NCBI RefSeq assembly: GCF_026212465.1
Contig: NC_080061.1
Location: 18,495,959 to 18,559,958 of the forward strand
DNA: 64,000 nucleotides
DNA from: Amaranthus tricolor
Lineage: Eukaryota; Streptophyta; Magnoliopsida; Caryophyllales; Amaranthaceae
Direction of reading: 5' to 3'
Below, piece after piece: positions 33,301 to 45,109 of the stretch. Position 1 is the first letter of the stretch. The number at the start of each line of letters is the position of its first letter. The position numbers and the translations under genes are program-made. The notes beneath the pieces are model-generated. The model was not told where the DNA came from. It made no database searches and saw nothing but the letters and a program-made list of their open reading frames with translations.

Positions 33301-34365
33301 CCTGTGGTTAATTATCGAATTCAGCATTACTCTCAGATATAGTCCTGTAAATTCTTCTCTTGTGAACATGACGACACCCATCGAAGTACTTCCTAGTGCA
33401 AAACCCAGTAATCGCTCCTGAATATACAATAAAATCGAAATTAAAAGAAGATTAAAAATAGAAATTAAAAGATCAATAATAAAAAAAAAGACCGAAATCC
33501 AAATTCCAAAACCTATACGATAAAAATTTCTTCATTTATAAAAATATTTATTTATATTTGAGTCAATATTACTTGGTTACTTTTGTGTAAACAGCATTAA
33601 TATGTTCACAGTAATCAAAATACTAAATCAAATAAGTATAAAAATACTTTGATATCAGGGCCTTGTATTGTAGACCGCTTTGCATATGTTAATCGACTGC
33701 CACATTGCTAACGTATGAAGTATTAAAAGCTCTAATAATGAAATGTTTAGTGTAGTAAAATTTGAAGGTAATTTTATAGTGGTTAAATTTAAAAGCCTAG
33801 CACCACAATAATACAATCTCAAGCGTTCATTATTTTAAGATAAGATCTAAGCTATTTAATAATGCAAAAAAAATAGCAAACGTCTTTTTCCGAACGAATT
33901 TATTTTTGACACAAATTAGTAAATAATTTTTAGTTAGTATCAAAACTTTCAAACTTAATATCAAGGTTTTATGTATTTTTATTTAATCAAATTTATTATA
34001 GTGGTTGACTTTAACAATCGCTACGAAATTACCCGATGTTTGGTAAATTAGCTTATCAGATAACTTTAGCTTTCTTCACACAAATAAATAGTTGAGTGCT
34101 GGTAAAACCAATTATTTGTTAGTGTTTAGTAAATAAACTGGTTAAAACAACTCATCGCTATAGTTATGAGTATATAACCATCCGCTTAAACTTTTGATTG
34201 AGTTGGTTTCTTAAGAGTTATAAATAAGTTACTTTTGAACAAGAAGCTCTTAGTAAATGAGTTCAAAATCAAACGGTCAAAAATAAAACAAAAAATATCA
34301 TAAATTGAATATAAATATCAAAAAGATTTATAAAGGAAAACATGTATTTGTGTTTTCAGAAATAT
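30301..34365. other. Gene-poor AT-rich region
   Basis: No confident gene. Seen: a poly(A) run at 31894-31920 flanked by a ~50-bp local duplication (AGGACAAACAAATAAGGCTT at about 31766 and 31935). A second short duplication (ATACCGAGAAGTC at 32288 and 32363) is also present. An exon-like minus-strand block at 33408-33300 is preceded by TATATTCAG and open in two frames; I cannot assign it. A possible small hAT-like MITE (AGAGATGGATGGCAA...TTGTCATCCCT) spans about 30661-30768. Confidence 0.4.
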
Positions 34366-34600
34366 CAAAGAGTACTTACTTGGTAGTAAACTTGGCCATG
34401 AATTGAAAATCTATAAGCATCTAATTCCATTTCTTTTATGAGCTTTACATCTTCCTGCAAATATAAAATGTAAAAGTTTTATAACAATCTAAACAGTTTT
34501 AAAACAAATTGAAATACTTTTTTGGACAATATCTTTTACCGATGATAAGAATCTTCAGCAACATCACCATTGCTATGATCCTTAATTTTATCTGTCAAAA
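34366..34600 (-). pseudogene. Beta-glucosidase (GH1) pseudogene fragment
   Basis: Two adjacent exon remnants on the minus strand match consecutive exons of plant family-1 glycosyl hydrolases. At about 34592-34540, after an acceptor TTTTGACAG, the reading is DHSNGDVAEDSYHR. At 34457-34378, after TTTGCAG, it is EDVKLIKEMELDAYRFSI. The intron position just before EDVKL is the normal one. The first exon ends in TAA with a damaged donor (AT for GT), and the second loses frame right after FSI. No catalytic Glu exon is present nearby. It is a small relic of a gene family member. Confidence 0.75.
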
Positions 34601-35312
34601 TATCAAATTTTATCACAATCGTCGTCTAATAAATCTGAAAATCTGAAAAATCACCGTGATTTGTATAATTTCTGCAGTTTTGTGAGTTTGAGAATCTTGA
34701 CAATAAGAAACTTAAAATAGCTATAAAGTAGCATCACTCGAAGAAAAACTACGACATTTCTATACTGGAATAGATAGTGAGACTGACAAACCTCTGTTCT
34801 TAAGATTACATTTTAAATTTCGAACCTTGAATGCAAGCCTCGAAACAAAACACTAAGAAAACAGCTACAAATTAATTCAAACCCAAACAAAATAGTAAAA
34901 CAAATACAAAAATCAGTAAAAACCCAGAAAACATAAACTATAGCCAAATCTGAATAAAACAAATATAAACAAAAACCCTAAAAAAATATGAGTGAACTCG
35001 ATTGAAGATAGATGAACAAAAAAAATAAGACTAAAAAATCGAAACCTCACCTCTTTTCTTCATCTTATTCATGTCAGTTTGGGTAAAATCATAACCATTG
35101 AAATATGATAAACATACACAATGATCATCTTCTTCCCAATAATTGATAAAACCCTAATCCCGACAGAATTGACAAAACTACCTTCTCATCCAAAATCGAA
35201 GAAAAATGATGATATATTTAATCAAACAATAACTGAAAAATAAACCAAAATCAAAAAAATTAAATAGTTGAAGAAAACAAGAACTTACAGTGATGAGGCT
35301 GAAAGGCAAAAC
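34601..35312. other. Non-coding flank of gypsy-2
   Basis: AT-rich sequence. One minus-strand stretch at 35100-35045 could be an exon (followed by GTGAGG) but is too short to identify. It ends at the gypsy-2 target site AAAAC. Confidence 0.4.
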
Positions 35313-36299
35313 TGATGCAAAACCAAGGCTGATTAAGGCCTTGATTATGCAAGGGTTAATGTTTTGCGGAAGCCTTGATTGATTACACACACAAACAACA
35401 AATGATGATGAAACAAACACTTAACACACAGAAACAGAACCAAGAAATCCTTTCTTGGTTTTCTGATGATGATGGTCAGTGTCTGTATCAACGTTCCTAT
35501 GCCAACGATAGATGTACAATGCCATCCAGGTATTGTACTTACGGTTTCCTTGTAGAATCAATGATTGCTCCACAATCTTTGAGCCTACAAAGATCAAAGG
35601 ATACTCCGTATACCTTTGATGAAGTCACCGCCAACTTCAAAGAAGGAAAACAGAAACAACTTTCTGAAATACCTCTACTTGTATTGAATCAAAAATGAAA
35701 TCGAATGCTAAGCTGCTTATTACATGGGGTGAGGCCCTCCTTATATAGAGCACTCAACTACCTTAACGACAATATCCTAATCATAAGCCTAGATTAAAGA
35801 ACACGTGTTAATTACAAGGCTTATAAGACGCCCAAACAGAAAACAGATACTTAGACAAATTTTGACTCAGCAAAACTATCGAACAACCCTTCTTCCACTT
35901 AGTCTCTAGGATTCTTTGTGGATTGTTAGTGAGATCCTGGACCCTTGGTGGCTTGGTCCATGTGCAAGGATGACGTCCCAAGCTTGTTTAGGGTCTAGAT
36001 GAGTCGAGCTTGCACTCAAGAGACTCAGCAAGGTCTGTTGGTCGTCAGAAAGTCCTGTGGCCTGGGTCTTGCTGACTGTTCCCATTTCCAAGTGTATGTT
36101 GTTGTTTCTTGTTGTAGGCTTGGCTTCCTTGTTCCCAACATAATATCTTGGGGTCATGTTTAATCTTTGGGAAGCATCCTTGACCTGATTTCGCCCTTCA
36201 TGTACAATTGGCGTAGATGACAAGTCAGAAACACTGTCTTGTACTTGTAGGTTGTTTGCAAGGTCTTGATCACTTGATACACTTGGCACATTTGTATCA
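35313..36299 (-). repeat. gypsy-2 3' LTR
   Basis: 987 bp; its first ~390 bp on the minus strand also encode the C-terminus of the integrase frame. Confidence 0.93.
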
Positions 36300-37459
36300 A
36301 TTCCTCCCTCTTGGGGAAGAATTGTCCTCAATTCTAAATCAGGCTCATATAATGTGAGATCTCCAATGTTGAATGTAGAGGAGATGTTATATTTGTCTAG
36401 CAGTTCAACTTTGAAGGCATTAGGACCATACTGCTGCAGAACCTTGAATGTTCCTATAGCTCTTGCCATGAGCTTGTTCTTTCTTAAATGAGGAAACCTT
36501 TCTTTCCTGATATGGACCCAGACAAGGTCACCCTCCTTGATAGGTTGCTTGGACTTGATATGCTTGTCAGCTTGTAGTTTGTACTTCCTACTAGCTTCTA
36601 CAATGTTCCCCTGAATCTGTTTGTGCAAGGACTCCATGTTCTGTATTTGGGCTGCTGCATCTGCATTAGTTTCATTCAAACAAGGCAAGTTAATCATAGA
36701 GGCAGGCATCAATGGGTTGGCACCATATACGCATTCAAAGGGTGTGTGCTTAGTTGCATGACTTGGGTTGTTGTTATAGGAAAATTCAGAATGGCATAGT
36801 TTCATGTCCCAATCCTTTAAGTTCTTGCTAACCAACACCCTAAGAAGAGTGCCCAAGGTCCTATTGGTGACCTCGGTTTGGCCATCATTCTGTGGATGAT
36901 ATGCAGTACTAAATAATAACTTGGTGCCTAGCATTTTCCACAAACTTTTCCAAAAATAGCTCAAAAATTTACTATCCCTGTCAGAGACTATAGTCTTAGG
37001 GATGCCATGGAGCCTAACAATTTCAGAAAAATACAATCTAGCTATTCCTTGTGCATCATCAACTTTTGTACATGCAATGAAGGGTGCCATTTTTGAAAAA
37101 CGATCTACAACCACCATAATTGAGTCTTTACCCCTCCTGGTCTTAGGTAAAGCCATCATGAAATCCATACTAATATGCTCCCAAAGTCTTTGTGGTATAG
37201 GTAAAGGTAGGTACTCTCCCTTATGGAATGTTACCTTAGCCTTTAGGCAAGTCTTACATCTCAACACATGTTTTCCCATTGTGCCTAGCATCCTAGGCCA
37301 GTAGAAATGTTTAGCCAGTATATCAAGGGTGTTTTGGATGCCAAAATGCCCTCCCATACTCCCTTCATGAACCTCTTTCACAAGCAATAACCTCAAGGGT
37401 GACTGTGGTATGCAGAGCTTATTACCCCTGAATAAAAACCCATGTTTTATACTAAACAA
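35906..37459 (-). pseudogene. gypsy-2 integrase with LTR-encoded C-terminus
   Basis: 517 codons open. The HHCC finger ends CKTCLKAKVTFHK. The catalytic core has Asp in MVVVDRFSKMA, Asp in IVSDRDSKFLSYF and Glu in DGQTEVTNRTLG. The C-terminal GPF-like core (RKNKLMARAIGTFKVLQQYG, then FNIGDLTLYEPDLELR) is followed by about 130 residues translated from the start of the 3' LTR. The frame upstream (toward RNase H) is broken near 37459-37640, so the polyprotein is not continuous. Integrase joins the cDNA to the genome. No classical chromodomain is visible in the LTR-encoded tail. Confidence 0.85.
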
Positions 37460-37636
37460 CCCTTATGGTGTGGTCTGGCACTACTGGTATAGTTCGGAAA
37501 AATCAGGACAGGTGTGATATTGGTCTTTTAGCATTTCAAACCCTATGATTCTAGATCCAACTATTCCAAGCAAGCTATACTTTCTGATCAGAGCATCAGC
37601 AATCACATTTGCTTTTCCTGTTTTATACTTTGTTGA

Positions 37637-38512
37637 TCAATCAAAGGTCTGCATAAATTCAACCCATCTTGCATGTCTGCTACTTAATTTGTGTTGGCTG
37701 TTAATATGCTTCAAAGATTCATGGTCAGTGTGTAATACAAAAGGTTGAATTCTTAGATAGTGGGACCAATGCTCAAGGGCTCTAATGATTGCATAGAATT
37801 CCTTATCATAGGTGGAGTAGTTAAGTCTACTCTGGTTCAGCTTCTCACTAAAATAAGCTATGGGTCTCCCCTCTTGCACAAGCACAGCCCCAATCCCTGT
37901 TCCACATGCATCACAGTCCAACTCAAAAGGTTTTGTGAAATCAGGAAGCTTAAGTATGGATGCTCTGCTCATAAGGTCCTTAATAGTGTTAAAGGCTTTT
38001 TGTGCCTCTGCATTCCATTCACTCCTTCTCTTCTTTGTGCATTCAGTGATAGGTGTCATGATGGTGCTGAAGTTCTTAATGAATCTCCTGTAGAAAGAAG
38101 CTAATCCATGGAAAGATCTAATTTGTGTCAGTGTAGTAGGAACAGGCCAATCCTTAATAGCTTGCACTTTGCTTGGGTCTACTTTTACTCCTGTTTTACC
38201 TATTATGTACCCTAAAAAATTAACCTCAGGTAAAAGAAAACTGCATTTCTCTAATTTTACATATAACCTCTGCTTTCTTAATACCTCAAACAATTGTTGA
38301 AGATGACTTAGGTGCTCTGTTATTCCCCTCTTGTAAGTGAGTATGTCATCTAGGTAAAAAACTATGAATTTCCCCAAAAATGGTCTTAGCACTTCATTCA
38401 TAAGCCTCATGAAAGTGCTGGGTGCTCCAGTCAAACCAAAGGGCATCACAAGCAATTCATACAGACCATACTTGGTCTTGAAGGTTGTCTTCCATTCATC
38501 ACCCTCCTTCAT
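37637..38512 (-). pseudogene. gypsy-2 reverse transcriptase (C-terminal part) and RNase H
   Basis: The block starts [20 protein letters not shown], the RT block that follows the first catalytic Asp, and carries the catalytic YLDDILTYK. The RNase H has [35 protein letters not shown] and [17 protein letters not shown]. It is separated from the RT N-terminal part only by a single in-frame TGA at 38513-38515, where relatives have an Arg codon; CGA to TGA is the usual methyl-CpG decay. Confidence 0.88.
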
Positions 38513-38971
38513 TCAAATCTGATAGTATCCACTTCTCATATCCACTTTACTAAACCATTGGGAGCCAGCTAATTCATCCAACAAGTCATCTATCCTTGGT
38601 ATGGAGAACCTATATATGATGGTTATGTTGTTCACACTTCTGCTATCAATGCACATTCTCCATGTGCCATCCTTCTTTGGCACAAGCAGGGTGGGTACTG
38701 CACAAGGGCTCAAACTCTCCCTCACATATCCCCTCTGCATCAGTTCCTCTATTTGCCTCTGCAGCTCCTTGGTTTCCATGGGATTAGTCCTATATGCAGG
38801 CTTGTTTGGTAAACTAGCCCCTGGTACAAGGTCAATCTGATGTTCAATACCCCTCACAGGTGGCAACCCAAGTGGTAACTTTTCAGGAAAAACATCCTTA
38901 TACTGATCTATGAGGCTCCTCAGCTCAGGGGGTATTGGTGTAGGGCTACTGACCTCTTTAGTGAACAACAA
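38513..38971 (-). pseudogene. gypsy-2 reverse transcriptase (N-terminal part)
   Basis: Contains the protease-RT linker (YKDVFPEKLPLGLPPVRGIE) and RT blocks VPKKDGTWRMCIDSRSVN and FSKVDMRSGYYQI, which include the first catalytic Asp. It ends in the TGA described for the adjacent part. RSVN instead of the usual RAIN is a conservative change. Confidence 0.88.
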
Positions 38972-39501
38972 GTATAGCTCTTCCCTTCCCTTAATCTCCT
39001 TATCACACTCTTTCTATTCATCAGATGTATGGGTTGTTTAGGTGTCTTAGGTGGAATGGCTTTGTGTCGAGGTAAGGGTACTAATTCCTTCTTCTTCCCC
39101 TGATGGTTAATGATGTAGGTGTTAGTGTAGCCATTATGTTTAGTCCTCCTGTCATACTGCCATGGTCTCCCTAGCAGTATGTGGCATGCATCCATATCAA
39201 GCACATCACATAACACATCATCAGTGTAGGTGCCTAAGGTCATACTCACTAACCGTTGCTTGTTTACTGACCCACTTGCTTTATTATCCAGCCATTTCAT
39301 CTTGTAGGGGTGAGGGTGAGGCTTGGTTTCTAAGTTCAGCTCACTCACTAGTTGTTTACTCACACAGTTTGACTCACTTCCTGCATCTATAATCAGGTCA
39401 CATACCTCCCCTTGTATCTTACATTTGGTTTGGAAGATGTTCTCCCTCTGATCTGATTTCCTTGATTTAGGTGTAGTGTGGAAGCTCCTTCTAATAATCA
39501 A
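38920..39501 (-). pseudogene. gypsy-2 protease region
   Basis: IIDAGSESNCVSKQLV is the aspartic protease active site, with DAG rather than DSG/DTG. CHILLGRPWQYDRRTKHNG is the second conserved block (ILGRPW type). The frame is shifted relative to RT, overlapping it by about 50 bp, so a frameshift lies near 38970-39010. Confidence 0.85.
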
Positions 39502-39733
39502 GTTATACTATTCTTCCTCAGGTAACACTCTCTCTAGGTCTGCCTCTTCCTCTTCCTCAATGTCTCCTTTAAACCTATGTCTATTCCCATCCTCATCTAT
39601 TATGAAGGTACCATCATCATCACTAAGGTTAGATGGATATATTTCCTCTTCCTGTCCATTCCTAGACACCAATATCTTCTTAGGTCTAGTGTCTTGCCTA
39701 ATCTCATCCTATTCCCTCATGGTGAAGGCTCTA

Positions 39734-40531
39734 TCATTTTGGCAATCTTTCTTGTAGTGTCCCCCTGCCATTACATTTAAAACATACTACATCTTTTGAA
39801 GGTGCTACCATCCTCACAGTGTTAGGTTTAGGTATGTCTAGTTGGGTGTCTCTCTGAGTGTAGGTCTTAGTGTATCTATTGTAGGAAGTGGCTGCTTTAC
39901 CCATATGCTTCTCAATGTCAATGGCCATCAAGCCTGTTGTGTGTATGGTGAGGTGAGGTGTGTTAATCGTTTTCCTTCTAATATCTTCCTTCAGTCCTGC
40001 TAAGAATTTACCCACCCTCAATTCCTCATCATCCTGAACACTACACATCACAGTAAGCTTTTCCCATTCCTGAATATACTCTTGCACAGACCTACTCCCT
40101 TGTTTCGAGGTGCCATACTGAACATACAACTGTTTTCGGTAGGTTGGAGGTACATACTTACTCTTCATGTGTTTCTTGAGTTTATCCCAAGTGTGAATTC
40201 TACCCCTGCCCTCCCTAAGTCTCAGTCTTTGCACTCCTTCTAACCAGGTTGGAGCTACCTTCGTCATTTTCACCTTAGCTATCTTAAATTGTTGGTTTGG
40301 TGGTGTCCCTTTGAACTCAAAGTATTGATCCATCCTACTTTCCCATTCTAAGTAAAGTTCTGGGTCATGGGTCAGGCCATCAAAATCAGGGATATCGATT
40401 TTCATGGTTCTATCTTCGTAGGGTCGAGGATTAGGTTTTGGTGGTCTGTCGAATTGATTATCTAATCCCAAGTGAATCATCAATCTACGCATACCATCTT
40501 TTAACATACCAAATCTTTCCTCATAGTCCAT
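39734..40531 (-). pseudogene. gypsy-2 gag
   Basis: Starts at an ATG 340 bp after the primer site. The retrotransposon gag domain is clear (FDGLTHDPELYLEWESRMDQ, TWDKLKKHMKSKYVPPTYRK, YIQEWEKL). The zinc knuckle begins CFKCNGRG, but a G-run length change at about 39757-39762 shifts the frame, so the His and last Cys are lost in this frame. That ends gag early. Confidence 0.88.
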
Positions 40532-40888
40532 GGTCTCAAATCAACAGCTATCAATAACCAGCACAAAGAATTTCCAACAACAATCAAATTTAACAAAAAC
40601 AAGAATCGCACAATCGCAATACCATAGATTAATTTGTGTACTGATGTGAAATGTATGATTAAATTGAATGAAAAACTTAAAATGAATGACAAAAATGAAA
40701 TCAGAATAGGAGGAATCACTCCATGAATATCGTATGAACACTGTTAGAAGAATTCTGCAATGTTGTCGCCTGACAATCGCCCTGCAACTTCCTTCCTCTG
40801 AAAATTTCTAGACAACTGACAATGTTCTTGAAATACCCATTTTCTATACTACCTTTGTCCCTTTCCTGAATTGGCTCTGATACCAATT

Positions 40889-41877
40889 TGATGCAAAACC
40901 AGGGCTGATTAAGGCCTTGATTATGCAAGGGTTAATGTTTAGCGGAAGCCTTGATTGATTACACACACACAAACAACAAATGATGATGAAACAAACACTT
41001 AACTCACAGAAACGGAACCAAGAAATCCTTTCTTGGTTTTCTGATGATGATGATCAGTGTCTGTATCAACGCTCCTATGCTAACTATAGATGTACAATGC
41101 CTTCCAGGTATTGTACTTACGGTTTCCTTGCAGAATCAATGATTGCTCCACAATCTTTGAGCCTACAAAGATCAAAGGATACTTCGTATTCCTTTGATGA
41201 AGTCACCGCCAACTTCAAAGAAGGAAAACAGAAACAACTTTCTGAAATACCTCTACTTGTATTGAATCAAAAATGAAATCGAATGCTAAGCTGCTTATTA
41301 CATGGGGTGAGGCCCTCCTTATATAGAGCACTCAACTACCTTAACGGCAATATCCTAATCATAAGCCTAGATTGAAGAACACGTGTTAATTACAAGGCTT
41401 ATAAGACGCCCAAACAAAAAACAGATACTTAGACAAATTTTGACTCAGCAAAACTGTCGAACAGCCCTTCTTCCACTTAGTCTCTAGGATTCTTTGTGGA
41501 TTGTTAGTGAGATCCTGGACCCTTGGTGGCTTGGTCCATGTGCAAGGATGACGTCCCAAGCTTGTTTAGGGTCTAGATGAGTCGAGCTTGCACTTAAGAG
41601 ACTCAGCAAGGTCTGTTGGTCGTCAGAAAGTCCTGTGGCCTGGGTCTTGTTGACTGTTCCCATTTCCAAGTGTATGTTGTTGTTCCTTGTTGTAGTCTTG
41701 GCTTCCTTGTTCCCAACATAATATCTTGGGGTCATGTTTAGTCTTTTGAAAGCATCCTTGACCTGATTTCGCCCTTCATGTACAATTGGCGTAGATGACA
41801 AGTCAGAAACACTGTCTTGTACTTGTAGGTTGTTTGCAAGGTCTTGATCACTTGATACACTTGGCACATTTGTAACA
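40889..41877 (-). repeat. gypsy-2 5' LTR
   Basis: 989 bp; it contains an orphan copy (41870-41484) of the integrase tail coding sequence found in the 3' LTR. Confidence 0.93.
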
Positions 41878-41882
41878 AAAAC

Positions 41883-42342
41883 GAAATTCAAAAACTCAAA
41901 ATCAGGAAGTTAGAAATGAAAATAGAGAAGATGGCATGTGAAGAAGATAGAAATTAAATCAGGAAAATTGAAATAAGAAAGATAAAAAATGAAGGCAACA
42001 CGAAATGGAGAAATATGACAAGACCTTTGTGGGGAAGAAATGGGGAAAAAATTAGATGAAATGGAGAAAGATGATGAAATATCAGATGAAATGGAAAAAG
42101 ATAGGGAAGCAAGAAATGGGAAAAGAAGGCAAAAGAAATGAGAGAAGCAATGTACACTAGTAAATAGTTTCATTGTTCATTGTGCAAATGATTAATAGTA
42201 TTCCTTTCTTGGCAACATTTTATTTTTAGAGGATTCATAATTAAAGAATTATTTTTTTTTATTTCATCTCGAGATGACCATTTTCACCTTGAGAGATGAC
42301 GATCTTACAAAGAGATTAAAATGAGAATCATGTCTAATTTTA
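41883..42342. other. Non-coding flank
   Basis: Purine-rich plus strand (many GAAATGGAGAAAGATGA-like words at 41900-42140) followed by AT-rich DNA. No gene seen. Confidence 0.5.
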
Positions 42343-42344
42343 TA

Positions 42345-42617
42345 CTCCCTCCGAACCATTTTAGTTATCCCATTTTCTTATTTGGCGAAGTAATTTTAGT
42401 TGTCACATTTCTGTTTTTGTCAATCTTTTTTACCTAAATATCCTTATTTCACACACGTAATTACGAATATACCCCCATATACCTTACTTACCCAACTACC
42501 CTTCATTACTTACCCTTCACTACTTACCCTTCACTATTTACCCTTTTTAATGGACACCACACCATCCTTAATAACCGTGCCCAAGCAAATGGGACAACTA
42601 AATTGGTTCAGAGAGAG
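42345..42617. mobile_element. Stowaway MITE
   Basis: 273 bp; CTCCCTCCGAACCATTTTAG at the left is the inverted copy of CTAAATTGGTTCAGAGAGAG at the right, with flanking TA (42343-42344, 42618-42619). CTCCCTCC termini are typical of Stowaway. Confidence 0.9.
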
Positions 42618-43249
42618 TATAAAGTATCTATTACTTACCCTCCTTGATGATATGATTCTCGATGCCTTTTTCCATCCAGACAGACATCTCCTCGACCACT
42701 AACCACCCGATCTCCTCTTCTAGCACTAACGACATCCCATACCCCCTTTTTCCATCCCTATTGATTTCCTAAATCTATCATTTCTTCATCATCGCTTCTT
42801 TATCACCAATTTTCTAAACCCAAACTTAATTGTATTAGCTAACATATGTTTTGCGTTCTTTTACTTAATGGAGTCCTAAACCTAATTAAAAAAGAAAAAA
42901 ATATTGAAATAATTTGGGTTCTTTCCCTTTTCAGTTTCTAAGGTTTGAAGATGATCAAGAAATGGTATATTTATAAAATTGGTAGGGATGAAAAAAGGGG
43001 TCCCTTAGTGTAGGGTGAGGGACTATGGGAAGTCATCGGTGTTAGGGGAGCAGAAGAGGATGGTCAGTGATGGTGGTGGAGGTAGCTGAGTGGTTAGGTT
43101 GAGATGTTAGAAAGGGACGAGGCTGGGAAATTAGTTTTCTTTTTCTTTTTAATTATGGTAACCTATTATAATAGGTTTATAGGTAAAAGGGTATGTTGAG
43201 CGTAAATTGATAGAATACATTGGATTATTAAAAACGTTAACGCAAAAAC
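42618..43249. other. Non-coding interval
   Basis: No gene or RNA recognised. A G-rich stretch at 43005-43090 (GGTGGTGGAGG) is the only compositional feature. Confidence 0.5.
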
Positions 43250-44175
43250 TTGGACGAGATAGTCTCATTATGAGACTGTCAATTTGGGTCGGCCTAATCC
43301 ACGCGCATAACAGCCTCACATGCTTTCCCTTGTTTTTTCATTTTTTGGGCATTTTTTTATTTTGACATTAAAGGTATCAATTTTAACTTAAATTAAACTT
43401 AAACAGATCAATTGAAATAAAAAATTTCAATTTGAATCTATAAGTGATCAATTTTGACGTTAAACTGATCAAAATTTACCTAAATATGGTCCTGTTTTCA
43501 CAATTTTCAAAACGAAGTTTAATAAAATGGTATTATTCTATCATTCTATGGATGAATTTCAAACAACAAATGAATGGTCAATAAATCTATCAATAATAGT
43601 ATAAAATATTGCACAATACAAGTTCTCTTATTCAATGCAACAAGATGATCTAATGGAACATAAGAGTACTTGTACTCTTTAATCATCGATCAATAACAGC
43701 GTTATTACTCTTTCTTCAACAATTTCTATTCATAATGGACTTGGAAATAAAATTGTAGGTATAGTGTTTGCTTATCCTTAATGTGAAAGCGGAGGAAGTG
43801 TCGATCTCGATTATGTTTTGCCAAATGATTCGATGAATGCTCTTGGATATGATGAAGAATTCATGGCAGATTTTATTATAAAAATTTAAATTAAGATTTA
43901 AAGATGATCAATTTTAACCTTAAAATAATCCATTAAATGAATGTTTTTTTGAAATGATCAAGAGTTTATGGCTTCTTTATTATAAAAGTTTTCACTTTTG
44001 ATCTACAAATAATCAATTCAAACCTTAAAATGATCAATTGAAAAATTAATTTCGACCGTAAACGTATCAATAATGACCTTAAATAGATCAAGTACTGAGC
44101 GCATATTGAGGAAAACTATTTTCGGGCTAATTGGGGTATCCATCTCATATTGAAATGATCTTGTTTAAGACCAGC
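43250..44175. mobile_element. Putative non-autonomous TIR element with subterminal repeats
   Basis: The left end (GAGATAGTCTCATTATGAGA then TCAATTTGGGTCGGCC) resembles the inverted right end (around GGCTAATTGGGGTATCCATC then TCATATTGAAATGATC). The interior is filled with repeats of the word TGATCAATTTTGACCTTAAA in both orientations (43370-43480 and 43880-44100). No coding sequence. The exact borders and duplication are not clear. Confidence 0.5.
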
Positions 44176-44220
44176 TGAAAAATTATTTGTTATGATTATT
44201 CATAACGAATGAGAATGAGT

Positions 44221-44827
44221 AGAGGTGTTCAAAATCGGATATTGGATCGACCCGGATCCGGATACCCGGTTTTTCGGATAGTGAAAATCATTATCCGGTT
44301 TCGGTCCGAAAAAACCGGATACCCGATGTAATCCGGATTGGATACCGGATATCCGGTTTTCTAAATTTTTTTTAAATTTTTTTTGGCATTTTAAAAATAA
44401 TTTTTAAGTTTTTTTTTCCACATAAATATTTAAGCTCACTTTGCTATCTTTCTTTAATCAAGCTTATTTTTTAAACCATTAAAAAAAGTTTAGTTTTTAA
44501 ACTTAGAATACAAATCATAAATATGATTGGATTTTCAAAAGTCTAAATTAATTAACAATAAATTAGTTATACAACTTAGTTATAGAATGAGAATTGTATA
44601 TATTAGTAAATTTAACGACCAAAACAAAAAATTTTATGAAAAAATATTTATATATATTAAAAAATTAATAATAAAAAAGTAGAAAATCGGATATTCGATT
44701 TTGCTGATATGTTACTCCGGATCCGAATTAAAAATCGAATACCTAGTTTGAATTATTCGATTTTTAAAACCGGATACCGGATATTCCAATTCGAATAATT
44801 CGGATCAGATATTTTGAACACCCTTAG
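44221..44827. mobile_element. Non-autonomous hAT transposon
   Basis: 607 bp with ends AGAGGTGTTCAAAAT and ATTTTGAACACCCTTAG, and an 8-bp duplication GAATGAGT (44213-44220, 44828-44835), the hAT hallmark. Both subterminal regions are rich in CCGGAT/ATCCGG words (CCGGATACCGGATATCCGG-like), and the centre is AT-rich without ORFs. Confidence 0.92.
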
Positions 44828-44899
44828 GAATGAGTCAAATGTGAGATATAAAAGAAAAAAAACAAAATGACGCAACTTTTCGAAAAAAAAACTTGAATC

Positions 44900-45109
44900 T
44901 GTTGTGATTGATGTAACAACTCATGAATGCATTGAGTTGTGTGCTACTATCCGTTGTAAAAGTAACACATTTGTTTCCTCTTAATATCTTGCACTATATA
45001 TATGTGCAAGTTCTTGTAATACTGAGATAGAAAATGAAATAGAAGATAAATCGATATAAGTTTATCTCTTATACTATTTTTCTCCTTATATTCTCCCTAC
45101 CTTTTAATA
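44900..45109 (+). repeat. copia-C 5' LTR
   Basis: Starts TGTTGTGATTGATGTAACAA and ends CTTTTAATA, followed by the primer site. It contains a TATA box (CTATATATA, 44994-45002) in the loop of an inverted repeat CTTGCAC...GTGCAAG. Confidence 0.95.

Larger units (their letters stand above)
35313..41877 (-). mobile_element. Complete Ty3/gypsy retrotransposon with coding region extending into the LTR (gypsy-2)
   Basis: 6,565 bp with LTRs of about 987 bp (35313-36299, 40889-41877), ends TGATGCAAAACC...TTTGTATCA on the plus strand, and duplication AAAAC (35308-35312, 41878-41882). A Met-tRNA primer site (TGGTATCAGAGCC, minus, 40873-40885) and a purine tract (CCAAGAGGGAGGAAT, minus, about 36300-36318) are present. 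Order on the minus strand: gag, protease, RT, RNase H, integrase. The LTRs differ at roughly 30 sites, so it is older than gypsy-1. Frameshifts and stops make it defective. The protease DAGS motif, RT YLDD and integrase frame running into the LTR suggest a chromovirus near the CRM group; this placement is tentative. Confidence 0.95.
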
